Below, one piece after another: positions 41,236 to 49,067 of a stretch of DNA of 64,000 bases (position 1 is its first letter; each line of letters starts with the position of its first letter). The DNA is from an uncultured Lachnospiraceae bacterium (GTDB lineage: Bacteria > Bacillota > Clostridia > Lachnospirales > Lachnospiraceae), in NCBI GenBank assembly GCA_910579395.1, contig CAJTUC010000003.1, positions 1-64,000 of the forward strand. Direction: 5' to 3'. The position numbers and the translations under genes are program-made. The notes beneath the pieces are model-generated. The model did no database searches. It worked only from the letters and a program-made list of their open reading frames with translations, and was not told the DNA's origin.

Positions 41236-42201
41236 TCACACTTTGAGCGTCACCAAATCCGTATACTTCAACATACAGACACCCTCCTCGTAATCACCGA
41301 TGGCAGCAGTATTCTTCTGGCCCGCAGCATTAGCCGCAATCAGCTTCGGGAAATTCATGCCGCAGGCATGGGCATGGGGATAGCCGCCGCCGAAGCGGGG
41401 ATTGATTTCGGAAATATAATAGTCTCCGTCCACGCAGAAAATATCCATATCGACGGGGCCGGATAGAGAAAGGGAAGCCGCCGTTTTTCGAATCAGGGTA
41501 AAAAGTTTTTCATCTTTTACGGAAACGGATTTTTCTGTTTCACCGGCGCGCATCCGCAGTTTTTTCTTGGTAAAGATAGAGACGGGCTCCTGGGAGAGCA
41601 GATCGACATACAGGTCAACGCCGTATTCTTCGCCTTCCGCGAACTGTTGAATCAGCATATCATCTGAGCTGTATTTGCAGAGAACGGAAAGCAGCTCCAT
41701 GTTGTCCACCTTCTGAATGCCGATACTGCCGCATCCGCGGACAGGCTTTATAAAAACCGGGAAATTTATTTTACCGGCTTCATAATGTTTCTGAAATTCA
41801 GGCAGATTCAGACAGCTGGGGAGCACGGGCAGGCCGCTTCGTTTCATATGCTGGTAAAAGGCGTATTTATCCCGGCAGAGTTCCACCATATTTTGTTCCG
41901 AGACGATGGGAAGAACGCCGGCATTCGTAAATTTTTCACGGTTAGAGGCAATGAGAAACAATTCATCCTCTTGCAAAGGCAGTACGGCATCGATTTTTTC
42001 TTTCCGGCAGATATCCAGAACGATATCGAGGTAATCCGGTGAAGTCATACGCGGTACGAGGTAATGTTCGTCGGTCTCGTAAAGGGCAGGCGCATAGGCA
42101 CTGCAATCCGTGCCGATGACCCGATCAATACCGTTTCCGGGTTCCTTAAAGTAACGTATCAGTTTATTTCTTGTGCCGCAGCTTAATATCAGAATATTCA
42201 T
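41236..42201 (-). CDS. ATP-grasp ligase
   Basis: A 321-residue protein with the carbamoyl-phosphate-synthase-like ATP-grasp fold. It has an N-terminal Rossmann part (MNILILSCGTRNKLI), FPVFIKPVRGCGSIGI (ATP lysine), VDLYVDLL, and the metal site SEINPRFGGGYPHAHACG. Such enzymes join a carboxylate to an amine through an acyl phosphate. The nearby PLP decarboxylase suggests that amino-acid attachment to a sugar or lipid is possible. Its start is fixed by the 65-nt repeated leader with GGGAGT. Confidence 0.82.
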   Translation of the reverse strand: MNILILSCGTRNKLIRYFKEPGNGIDRVIGTDCSAYAPALYETDEHYLVPRMTSPDYLDIVLDICRKEKIDAVLPLQEDELFLIASNREKFTNAGVLPIVSEQNMVELCRDKYAFYQHMKRSGLPVLPSCLNLPEFQKHYEAGKINFPVFIKPVRGCGSIGIQKVDNMELLSVLCKYSSDDMLIQQFAEGEEYGVDLYVDLLSQEPVSIFTKKKLRMRAGETEKSVSVKDEKLFTLIRKTAASLSLSGPVDMDIFCVDGDYYISEINPRFGGGYPHAHACGMNFPKLIAANAAGQKNTAAIGDYEEGVCMLKYTDLVTLKV

Positions 42202-42266
42202 GTTTACTCCCATCTGTCTGCTTCAGCAGACACTCAAATTCAATCGTTGAAAATGCTTTTCTTTCA
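42202..42266 (-). repeat. 65-nt repeated leader, copy 2
   Basis: On the minus strand this segment is about 92% identical to 1946-2010 and likewise ends at the ATG of the following gene. The hairpin is GTCTGC-TGAA-GCAGAC. Confidence 0.8.
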
Positions 42267-42284
42267 ACATAAAAGTATCAAGCT

Positions 42285-43496
42285 CTATGACTTCATATCT
42301 TCTATCAATGTCGTTCCCTGTACATAATCTTCCGGCGTCCATTTTCTTCGTACTTGTATGAGACTGCCGTTCCTTCTTATATAGACGGCGGGAAAATATT
42401 GAATGAAAAGTGGGTTCAGGCTCATCGTATAGCCGCCGACATTTTCATAGATAATCTGGTCGCCCGGCACGAGTTCGGGATGATTCTCATAGGTAAACAT
42501 CCGGTCGCATTCCATACAGGTATAGCCGCTGATGATTTGCTGCGGCATAATGGGTCTTTCACTCGTCTGTTCTTTTTCGATGATATGAAAAAGATGCGAA
42601 GTCTTGATCATGGTCGCGTCGATATTGAAGCGGCTGCCGTCTGTCATAACATAGCGTGTGCCTTTGATGTCTCTCGTGTCAAAAACGGAGGTCACGAAAG
42701 TCGTACATTTGGAAATCAGGGAAATGCCCGGTTCTACGATTAATTTTGTTTTTTCCGGCGTAAAACATCTGGATAATTCTTCGGCAACGACCGGAAAATA
42801 ATCGGGATATTCTGGTCGCCCTTCCATACCGCCGCAGTAGCCGCCCCCCAAATCCACATAGGATAAGGACAAATCAAATTCCTGCTGTAACTTACACGCC
42901 ATTTGCGCGATGGATCGGAAAATCTTAACGCTCCGGGATTTACTGCTGGAATGTAAATGAAGGCCGATGACGGACACATTGGGAATCTGCCGTAACATTT
43001 GTAAAGCTTCCGCAAATCTGCCGCTTTCGTAACAGAAGCCAAAACGGCCGCTCACTTCGCCCATTGTTGTCTCGCCGGGACACATTTTTTCCAGATCGAA
43101 GTTGGCGCGGATACCGACGGAAAAGGTTTGACCGGGGTATTCGGAAGCGAGCCGGGAGAGCCATGTTAATTCCAATTGGGAATCCAGATTGACGCAGCCG
43201 CTGGCGAGCAGAACTTCGCGGAAAGAGTGTTCGCTCTTATAGGGGCCGTTATAAATGATTTCCTGATTTTGATAACCGAGGTGGCGGGCGAGCAGATATT
43301 CATCCTCAGAAACGACTTCCGCATAGGCGCCGTTCTTTTTTACAAAGGAAATGAGCCAGGGAAGGGAATTTGTTTTGAAGGAATAGCCGATCAGATAGTT
43401 TCCCCAGCTTTGGCGCAGGGAGTCTGTCAGCATATGATAATATTTTTGAAGAATCGCTTCATCGATTATAAAATAGGGAGTCTGTAATGCTTCCAT
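42285..43496 (-). CDS. PLP-dependent decarboxylase, fold III (DapDC/BtrK-like)
   Basis: A 403-residue enzyme of the alanine-racemase fold. The PLP lysine is in GYSFKTNSLPWLI (about Lys42). VGIRANFD, GRFGFC, GLHLHSSS and VDLGGGYCGG follow, and the C-terminal active-site cysteine region reads SGYTCMECDRMF. Family members decarboxylate diaminopimelate, ornithine or a carrier-bound amino acid. With a normal lysA expected elsewhere, this copy likely serves a special pathway with the ATP-grasp gene that follows in the same direction. The gap of about 80 bases holds the repeated leader. Confidence 0.8.
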   Translation of the reverse strand: MEALQTPYFIIDEAILQKYYHMLTDSLRQSWGNYLIGYSFKTNSLPWLISFVKKNGAYAEVVSEDEYLLARHLGYQNQEIIYNGPYKSEHSFREVLLASGCVNLDSQLELTWLSRLASEYPGQTFSVGIRANFDLEKMCPGETTMGEVSGRFGFCYESGRFAEALQMLRQIPNVSVIGLHLHSSSKSRSVKIFRSIAQMACKLQQEFDLSLSYVDLGGGYCGGMEGRPEYPDYFPVVAEELSRCFTPEKTKLIVEPGISLISKCTTFVTSVFDTRDIKGTRYVMTDGSRFNIDATMIKTSHLFHIIEKEQTSERPIMPQQIISGYTCMECDRMFTYENHPELVPGDQIIYENVGGYTMSLNPLFIQYFPAVYIRRNGSLIQVRRKWTPEDYVQGTTLIEDMKS

Positions 43497-43723
43497 TGTG
43501 TTTTACCTTTCTGATATTTATCATTCAGATGAAAATTTGTTAGTATTCACGGCTTGGGAGCCGCTCATAGTAACGAAAATTTCTATATTATGATATTACT
43601 CTATTTTGCGAAAGGTTGCAAGATGATGGAAAGACGTGATAGGATAAAGAGAAATGCGACATGCTGATGTCATATTCCTGATGTTAGAATATGACTAGGC
43701 AGGAAGCAAAGAGAGGAAACAAC

Positions 43724-43852
43724 ATGTCATTTACTGAAATTTGTATTTATCAGGTCAAGCCGCAAAAAGTGGAAGAATTTGAAGCGCTCATGCCTGTCGA
43801 GAAGTGTATACTGGTTCCACATGATAAATATTTGGGTGAGGAGATATTTTGA
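43724..43852 (+). pseudogene. remnant of an antibiotic-biosynthesis-monooxygenase-like gene
   Basis: GAGAGGAAAC precedes an ATG opening a 42-codon frame. Its first half (MSFTEICIYQVKPQKVEEFEALM) looks like the N-terminus of a dimeric ABM-domain protein, and the second half does not continue that fold. The family is usually about 100-130 residues, so an internal deletion is likely. It lies just before a frameshifted regulator gene, in a patch of decayed genes. Confidence 0.45.
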
Positions 43853-43928
43853 CGGCGTCAGCGTATGGTGTGTGGATTGTTTGTGCTGTCGCAGGCGGCA
43901 TGACTGGAAGTGTGAGAAGAACTTCTCA

Positions 43929-43955
43929 GATTGAAAGAAAGGCACGGTGATTGAT
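43929..43955 (+). repeat. recurrent ribosome-site leader
   Basis: GATTGAAAGAAAGGC followed by ACGGTGATTGAT precedes ATG 43956 and resembles the rmlD and pseI leaders. Just upstream, AAGTGTGAGAAGAACTTCT (43909-43927) is identical to part of the structured leader at 50179-50197. Confidence 0.55.
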
Positions 43956-44893
43956 ATGCAGATAGACAGACTGATTCAAATGATATTTCTTTTGCTGAGC
44001 CATGAGAATATAACCGCTAAACAATTGGCGGAGGAACTTTGCGTATCCACACGAACGATATATAGGGATATCAATATCCTTTCGATTGCGGGTGTGCCGA
44101 TTACGTCGCAAAAAGAATATAGAGGCGGATTGTCTTTATTGCAGGGTTTTTCACTGGATAAATCTTATTTCACACAGGAAGAGCAAAGCCTATTGTACAG
44201 GCATTGCAGATTTTAAAGGCGTCAAATTATCCCGATGCAGACAAAGCATTAAATAAGGTTGCCGGATTGTTCAGTCACAATCTGCAGTCCGAATGGTTGG
44301 AAATTGATTTTTCCTATTGGGGCAGCCCCGAAAAGGAACGAAACAGCATTACTGCACTGGAGCGTGCGATAATCAATAAGTATGTCATCACATTTACTTA
44401 TTTTAATGCGGAGCTGACTGTGACCGTGCAGATTGCCGAATCCCTGAAAATGGTTTTCAAATCACATGCCTGGTATCTTGTCGCTTATTTAAAGCGCAAA
44501 TGTGATATTCGTACTTTTAAAATGTCCCGCATCAGGAATCTTCAAATAACGCCGCAATCATTTGACCGTGAATTGTCAGAGGATTTTTCCATGAATCCTG
44601 TCTACAGAGAAGAAGACGATACGCCCATATTCAGATTGCATTTTTCAGAAAAGATAGCGTATAAAGTCTATGATGAATTTCAGGAACAGTATATTAAAAA
44701 ATTAGAGGATGGCACATTGGAAGTAACTTTCAGATACCAGCTCAGTGATTGGACTTTCCTGTATTTGCTTTCCTTTGGCGAGTATGTTGAAATCATGGAG
44801 CCCATTGAGGCAAGGAACCTATTAAAAGAAAAGGCAGAAAAAATAGCTTCTATGTATCAGGAAAGGGAGGATTATCAAAATGAAGCCATTTGA
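43956..44893 (+). pseudogene. YafY-like HTH/WYL regulator with frameshift
   Basis: The first part (43956-44216) has the HTH_11 domain (QMIFLLLSHENITAKQLAEEL, VSTRTIYRDINILS). It is cut by a stop after EEQSLLYRHCRF. In the -1 frame the protein continues naturally as ALQILKASNYPDADKALNK and runs to 44893 with the WYL-type ligand domain (NKYVITFTYFN, KSHAWYLVAYLKRKCDIRTFK). One missing base near 44190-44200 explains the break; a sequencing error or ribosomal frameshifting are alternatives. The stop overlaps the GyrI-like gene by 14 bases. Confidence 0.75.
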
Positions 44894-45536
44894 TTTTAAA
44901 AAAGAATATAAAGACCTCTACGCCCCCAAAACGACGCCGGAAATCATAACGGTTCCGAAAGCGAATTATATAGCGGTCAGGGGAAACGGCAATCCGAACG
45001 AAGAAGGCGGCGCCTATAAACAGGCAATCGGCATTCTGTTCGCGGTCGCATATACGATAAAGATGAGTTATAAATCGGACTATAAAATGGAAGGGTTTTA
45101 TGAGTATGTCGTTCCGCCGCTGGAGGGCCTGTGGTGGCAGGAGGATGCCGATACCGTAAATTATGGGGATAAGGATTCTTTTCAGTGGATTTCACTGATC
45201 CGGCTTCCGGAATTCGTGACGGAGAAAGATTTTGCTTGGGCAGTCAGGACGGCATCGGAGAAGAAAAAAATGGATTGTTCCCTGACGGAATTTCTGACGC
45301 TTGATGAGGGCGAGTGCGTACAGATACTGCACAAAGGGCCGTTCGATACGGAACCGGTGTCTGTGGCAGCCATGAACGAATATTTAAAACAGACAGGATA
45401 TGTGGAGGATATCTCCGATGCGAGAAGACATCACGAGATTTATCTGACCGATGCCAGAAAGACCGCACCGGAGAAGTGGAAAACGGTCATTAGACATCCG
45501 GTCCGTAAGGAGAAAGGAAAAAATGTCAACATTTGA
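44880..45536 (+). CDS. GyrI-like small-molecule-binding protein
   Basis: A protein of 218 residues. The GyrI/SHOCT-like fold is suggested by MKPFDFKKEYKDLYAPKTTPEII, VPKANYIAVRGNGNPNE, a middle EGLWWQED region and the C-terminal HHEIYLTDARKTAPEKWKTVIRHPVR. Such stand-alone proteins follow WYL or MerR regulators and probably bind drugs or hydrolyse small molecules. The start overlaps the regulator's end, indicating one operon with coupled translation. Confidence 0.85.
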   Translation: MKPFDFKKEYKDLYAPKTTPEIITVPKANYIAVRGNGNPNEEGGAYKQAIGILFAVAYTIKMSYKSDYKMEGFYEYVVPPLEGLWWQEDADTVNYGDKDSFQWISLIRLPEFVTEKDFAWAVRTASEKKKMDCSLTEFLTLDEGECVQILHKGPFDTEPVSVAAMNEYLKQTGYVEDISDARRHHEIYLTDARKTAPEKWKTVIRHPVRKEKGKNVNI

Positions 45537-46308
45537 AAAAACATTTGATGATGCGGCCATAGATTATGAGCAAAGCCGTCCTGCATATGTAAAGGAAATC
45601 TATGAAGATATCTTCCGTTATAAAGCAATCGATTCTGACAGCTATGTGCTTGAAATCGGATTAGGGACAGGAAAGGCATCACAGCCTGTATTGGATACAC
45701 AATGTCATTTTACAGGAATTGAACCGGGAAAGCAGTTAGCCGCTTTAGCGCAGAAGCGGTATGCGGCTTATGCAAATTTTTCTTTTTTGAATCGGACTTT
45801 GCAGGAGTTTGTCAGTTGTGACAACGCGTTTGACCTCATTTATGCGGCAACGGCATTTCATTGGATCCCGGAGGAATATGGATATGACCGGGTCTATAAT
45901 TTATTGAAGCCGGGCGGCGCATTTGCCCGTTTTGCCTATCATGCAGGGGTGGACAAAGAACGAAAGGCAATGACGGAAGAAATTCAGAAAATTTATTTGA
46001 AATATCTGCACCAAAAGGAGCCGCCAAAAGAATTTAGTATAGAGGATGCAGAGAAATCAGCCGAAATTGCGTGTCAATATGGTTTCGTCGATACTGCATA
46101 TCGATTGTATTCTATAACGAAAGATTTTACGGCTGATGAATATATGACATTATTACGGACATATCCCGATCATATGAGAATAGATAAAGCAGATAGAAAA
46201 AATCTTTTTGAAGGAATCTACTCTGCAATCAATAACCACGGCGGAATTATGACGGTGCACTATACAATGGATTTGGAACTGGCGAGGAAACCATATGAAG
46301 ATGGTTGA
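45523..46308 (+). CDS. class I SAM-dependent methyltransferase
   Basis: A 261-residue enzyme with SAM-binding motif I VLEIGLGTGKASQPVL (about 42-57), acidic motif TGIEPGKQLAALA and FDLIYAATAFHWIPEE (motif II region), as in the trans-aconitate methyltransferase-like group. AGGAGAAAGGA sets ATG 45523, which overlaps the GyrI-like gene by 14 bases. The substrate is unknown; its position after a GyrI-like gene suggests detoxification. Confidence 0.85.
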   Translation: MSTFEKTFDDAAIDYEQSRPAYVKEIYEDIFRYKAIDSDSYVLEIGLGTGKASQPVLDTQCHFTGIEPGKQLAALAQKRYAAYANFSFLNRTLQEFVSCDNAFDLIYAATAFHWIPEEYGYDRVYNLLKPGGAFARFAYHAGVDKERKAMTEEIQKIYLKYLHQKEPPKEFSIEDAEKSAEIACQYGFVDTAYRLYSITKDFTADEYMTLLRTYPDHMRIDKADRKNLFEGIYSAINNHGGIMTVHYTMDLELARKPYEDG

Positions 46309-46423
46309 AAATTTGAGCGGATATTATTGGGGTTATGAAAAAAGGCGGCATCCGGTCCGCAAGACACCGATTAAAGAATCAGGCATAATATAAAGGAAAA
46401 GCATAACGGAGGTCTGTATCATT

Positions 46424-46906
46424 ATGACAGACGTAACGCCGGGAATGATTTTTACAGATATACTCAGGAACGGAAATCCCAGCGCTTCGGCATGGATCAG
46501 AGGGAATGCGCAGAATCCGCAGTTGAGCGGCGTTGTCAAATTTTATTCAACGCCGTATGCAGGTGTGTTGGTCGAGGCAGAAATTTTTGGACTCCCGAAT
46601 ATAGCAAGACAGTTTTCGTCAGATTTTTATGCGATGCACATACATGAAAAAGGTGATTGTACAATGCCGTTTGACAATACGGGAAATCACTATAATCCTA
46701 CGAAAGAAGAGCATCCACAACACGCAGGGGATATGATACCGCTCATGGGAAATCAGGGATACGCCTGGCTTTCATTTTATGACAAGCGATTTACGATAGC
46801 GGAAATCATGGGAAGAAGCGTTATCATTCACAGAATGCCGGATGATTTTGAAACACAGCCTTCCGGAAATTCCGGTGAAAAGATTGGCTGCGGTGTCATT
46901 AGATAA
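46424..46906 (+). CDS. Cu/Zn superoxide dismutase-like protein
   Basis: A protein of 160 residues with all metal ligands of SodC in order: His72 and His74 in MHIHEKGDC, His89 in GNHYNP, His97 and His100 in EEHPQHAGD, Asp103, and His136 in VIIHRMPDDF. The disulphide cysteines are Cys79 and Cys156. The usual active-site arginine near the end is replaced (GNSGEKIGCGVI). No signal peptide is seen, which is unusual since bacterial SodC is normally secreted. Cytoplasmic action or a non-dismutase role is possible. GGAGG lies upstream. Confidence 0.82.
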   Translation: MTDVTPGMIFTDILRNGNPSASAWIRGNAQNPQLSGVVKFYSTPYAGVLVEAEIFGLPNIARQFSSDFYAMHIHEKGDCTMPFDNTGNHYNPTKEEHPQHAGDMIPLMGNQGYAWLSFYDKRFTIAEIMGRSVIIHRMPDDFETQPSGNSGEKIGCGVIR

Positions 46907-46931
46907 GGTGGCGGATAGAGAGAGATATTAA

Positions 46932-46960
46932 GCGCAGGAAGAAGGGCCTGCGCTTTTTTT
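46932..46960 (+). terminator. terminator after SOD-like gene
   Basis: GCGCAGG / CCTGCGC is followed by seven T residues. The convergent CPBP gene ends 38 bases further on. Confidence 0.88.
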
Positions 46961-46997
46961 AAAACGATAAGAAATATCTTCAAGGTGGGTTTCTGTA

Positions 46998-47912
46998 TCA
47001 TTTGAGTACCTGTAACTTACAATCGCAAGGCATCTTAAAGAATAATATTACCGCTCCGATCAGCAAAGCACTCAGACCGATTATGCCAGATGGTGTAGGA
47101 CCGAGCAGACTGCTTTTGGTCGATAATGATATCCAGGCGCCGGCTTCTCCGATAATATCAACAGCGCCATGAATCATTGCTGCATACATACAGTTCTTTG
47201 TTTTTAAAGTGATATAAGACATCCATATTCCCAATACGATTGTTACGAAAATCATCATAAATATTCCTGTATAGGGTGCACCAAAATAATCTGCACCGTA
47301 ATTCATTCCATAATAAATTAAGGGAGCATGTGCTAAGCCCCATAATGTGCCGTTTATGATTACGGCGCATTTCACAGGCATTTTCCTGCACAGCAAAAAA
47401 AGCATATATCCCTGCCAGCCAATGTCTTCACCAAGCGCCATATACCATATCGGGAATGCAGCTGCTGAGATTGCGTAAACAATCAATCCGATAAGAAACA
47501 TAGAACCAATTGTCAGTTCTATATCCTGAGGTGCACCAAATGCACCGTATGTTTCCGAAATGTAGCTGCCATGAAAATCCAGATCATCAGGGAATATCAA
47601 AAAGAACAATACGGTACCCAGAAAAACAGCCGCACCGGGAAGCAGTGCTGAAAATAATATTGCCTTTTTATTCTCAAAAATCCTGGGACTGAAATGCAAT
47701 GGTGCTGTATCCTTCGTCATCTTTCGGGTAATAAAAACAGCCAGCGCAGGTGTTCCCATGAATACGACCGGAAAACTTATCATTGTATAGATGGTATCTC
47801 CAAGGCTCGGTATGATCATACCGATTATCCAGGGAATATATAAGATTCCAGAGACGATGGAAAGATAGGTGCGTATTCGCTTTTTTGTAATGTCTTCTGC
47901 GCTAATTTTCAT
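46998..47912 (-). CDS. CPBP family intramembrane metalloprotease
   Basis: A membrane protein of 304 residues with about eight helices. The three ABI/CPBP motifs are present: LGEDIGWQGYM (ED in place of the usual EE), NGTLWGLAHAPLI and MIHGAVDI. Family members are Rce1-like proteases or are linked to bacteriocin immunity. The ATG at 47912 overlaps the end of the TetR gene by 11 bases, so the two are coupled and the regulator probably controls it. Confidence 0.83.
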   Translation of the reverse strand: MKISAEDITKKRIRTYLSIVSGILYIPWIIGMIIPSLGDTIYTMISFPVVFMGTPALAVFITRKMTKDTAPLHFSPRIFENKKAILFSALLPGAAVFLGTVLFFLIFPDDLDFHGSYISETYGAFGAPQDIELTIGSMFLIGLIVYAISAAAFPIWYMALGEDIGWQGYMLFLLCRKMPVKCAVIINGTLWGLAHAPLIYYGMNYGADYFGAPYTGIFMMIFVTIVLGIWMSYITLKTKNCMYAAMIHGAVDIIGEAGAWISLSTKSSLLGPTPSGIIGLSALLIGAVILFFKMPCDCKLQVLK

Positions 47913-48498
47913 TGTCAGCCTCTCTGTGGAAATCAAAACCGGCTTGCAGCATAAATCCATGTGCTCCCTGATTGACCATTGCATACAGTTCCTCTTTGGC
48001 CGCTTTGATTAAACCGGATACAATAAAGCAGGCAAGTCCATGCGCGTAGATGATGGTGTTCTTAAAAAAGTCCTTCACTTTATCGACCGGTATCCCCGCT
48101 TGTTCTGCTATCTGTTTTACCATAACGGAGTTTGCATCAGCAGTGGTGAGAATATCAAAACCGCCCGCGTGATATCCGCTTTCGCCGCTCATATACAGAT
48201 AGCGAAACAGGTTAGGTTCATCAACGGCAATATCGATATATCCTATTCCTGCATTTGAAAAAGCAGTCATTCCTTCCGAGGCAGAAAGCATTTTTTCGTT
48301 CGCATAATGCAAAGCATACTCTGTCAATGCGCTGCGAAAGTTTTCCATATTCCCAAAATGCCATGAAATCGGCTGCGTAGAACAACCGATTTTTTTGGCC
48401 AGTGTTTTGATATTGATTGAAGAATAGCCATCCTGTATCAGCATTTCTAAGGCATGTTTCAGAATCGTTTCTTTGGGAATTTTGGGACTGCTTGGCAT
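47902..48498 (-). CDS. TetR/AcrR family regulator
   Basis: A 198-residue regulator with the N-terminal TetR helix-turn-helix (IPKETILKHALEMLIQDGYSSINIKTLAKKIGCSTQPISWHFGN, about 7-50) and a helical ligand domain. It is the first gene of an operon with the CPBP protease. A perfect 22-bp palindrome about 70 bases upstream is a likely autoregulatory operator. Confidence 0.87.
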   Translation of the reverse strand: MPSSPKIPKETILKHALEMLIQDGYSSINIKTLAKKIGCSTQPISWHFGNMENFRSALTEYALHYANEKMLSASEGMTAFSNAGIGYIDIAVDEPNLFRYLYMSGESGYHAGGFDILTTADANSVMVKQIAEQAGIPVDKVKDFFKNTIIYAHGLACFIVSGLIKAAKEELYAMVNQGAHGFMLQAGFDFHREADNEN

Positions 48499-48566
48499 AC
48501 TGCGCCTCCATTTTGCTCAACTTGTGTAATTTTTTGATTCGTATTCTTTAATACTATAAATCAGTT

Positions 48567-48588
48567 TACTATAAATATATTTATAGTA
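48567..48588. promoter_or_regulatory. 22-bp palindrome, candidate TetR operator
   Basis: TACTATAAATA-TATTTATAGTA is a perfect palindrome upstream of the TetR gene. An extra half-site ACTATAAAT lies 15 bp to the left (48553-48561). Confidence 0.55.
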
Positions 48589-48644
48589 TTGCATATGTGT
48601 ATAAGAAAGTCAATTCTTTTAAATAATCAAAGCATTTTATTCAA

Positions 48645-48675
48645 TTCACATAGTCCGTCCATAATGTGTTATAAT
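48645..48675 (+). promoter_or_regulatory. extended -10 promoter candidate
   Basis: TATAAT at 48670-48675 has TG one base before it; TTCACA lies 19 bases upstream. It is positioned for the 84-residue gene and possibly the GT52-type gene behind it. Confidence 0.45.
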
Positions 48676-48720
48676 CGGTTAAGATTTTTAATTAGAATTT
48701 TATGAGGTGGCAGACCAAAC

Positions 48721-48975
48721 ATGACAAAGTATTTGATTGTTAAGAAATATATTGATGAAATGAATTATTGTTCGCTGCTTTCAGGTGGGGCTCCTGATAA
48801 TGAGTTTGATTCTGAATCTCAGGAAATAAGCGACAGGATTACCTGTGCCCATACGGAGCAGGATATTGCCGGCATTATCGCAGACGTGTTTAACAGAACT
48901 TTTGATCATAAAAATGCAGCCGCCTGTTTCATTGATTGTGCCGGAAAAATTTACACGGACCTCAACACGCTCTAA
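48721..48975 (+). CDS. small DUF1871-like protein
   Basis: An 84-residue acidic protein containing YIDEMNYCSLLSGGAPDNEFD, which recalls the GAPxDE(Y/F)D motif of DUF1871-type proteins, followed by a helical C-terminus. It has no signal or membrane segment. TGAGGTGG precedes the ATG. The function is unknown and the family link is tentative. Confidence 0.55.
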   Translation: MTKYLIVKKYIDEMNYCSLLSGGAPDNEFDSESQEISDRITCAHTEQDIAGIIADVFNRTFDHKNAAACFIDCAGKIYTDLNTL

Positions 48976-49067
48976 GATCTGCAATGAGTTGACGGCCGGA
49001 AGACCGGAGACTATAATATAGAGAAGAAAAAGGGAAATCCTGAAAAGCGGGAAGATTGGGAATGCTC

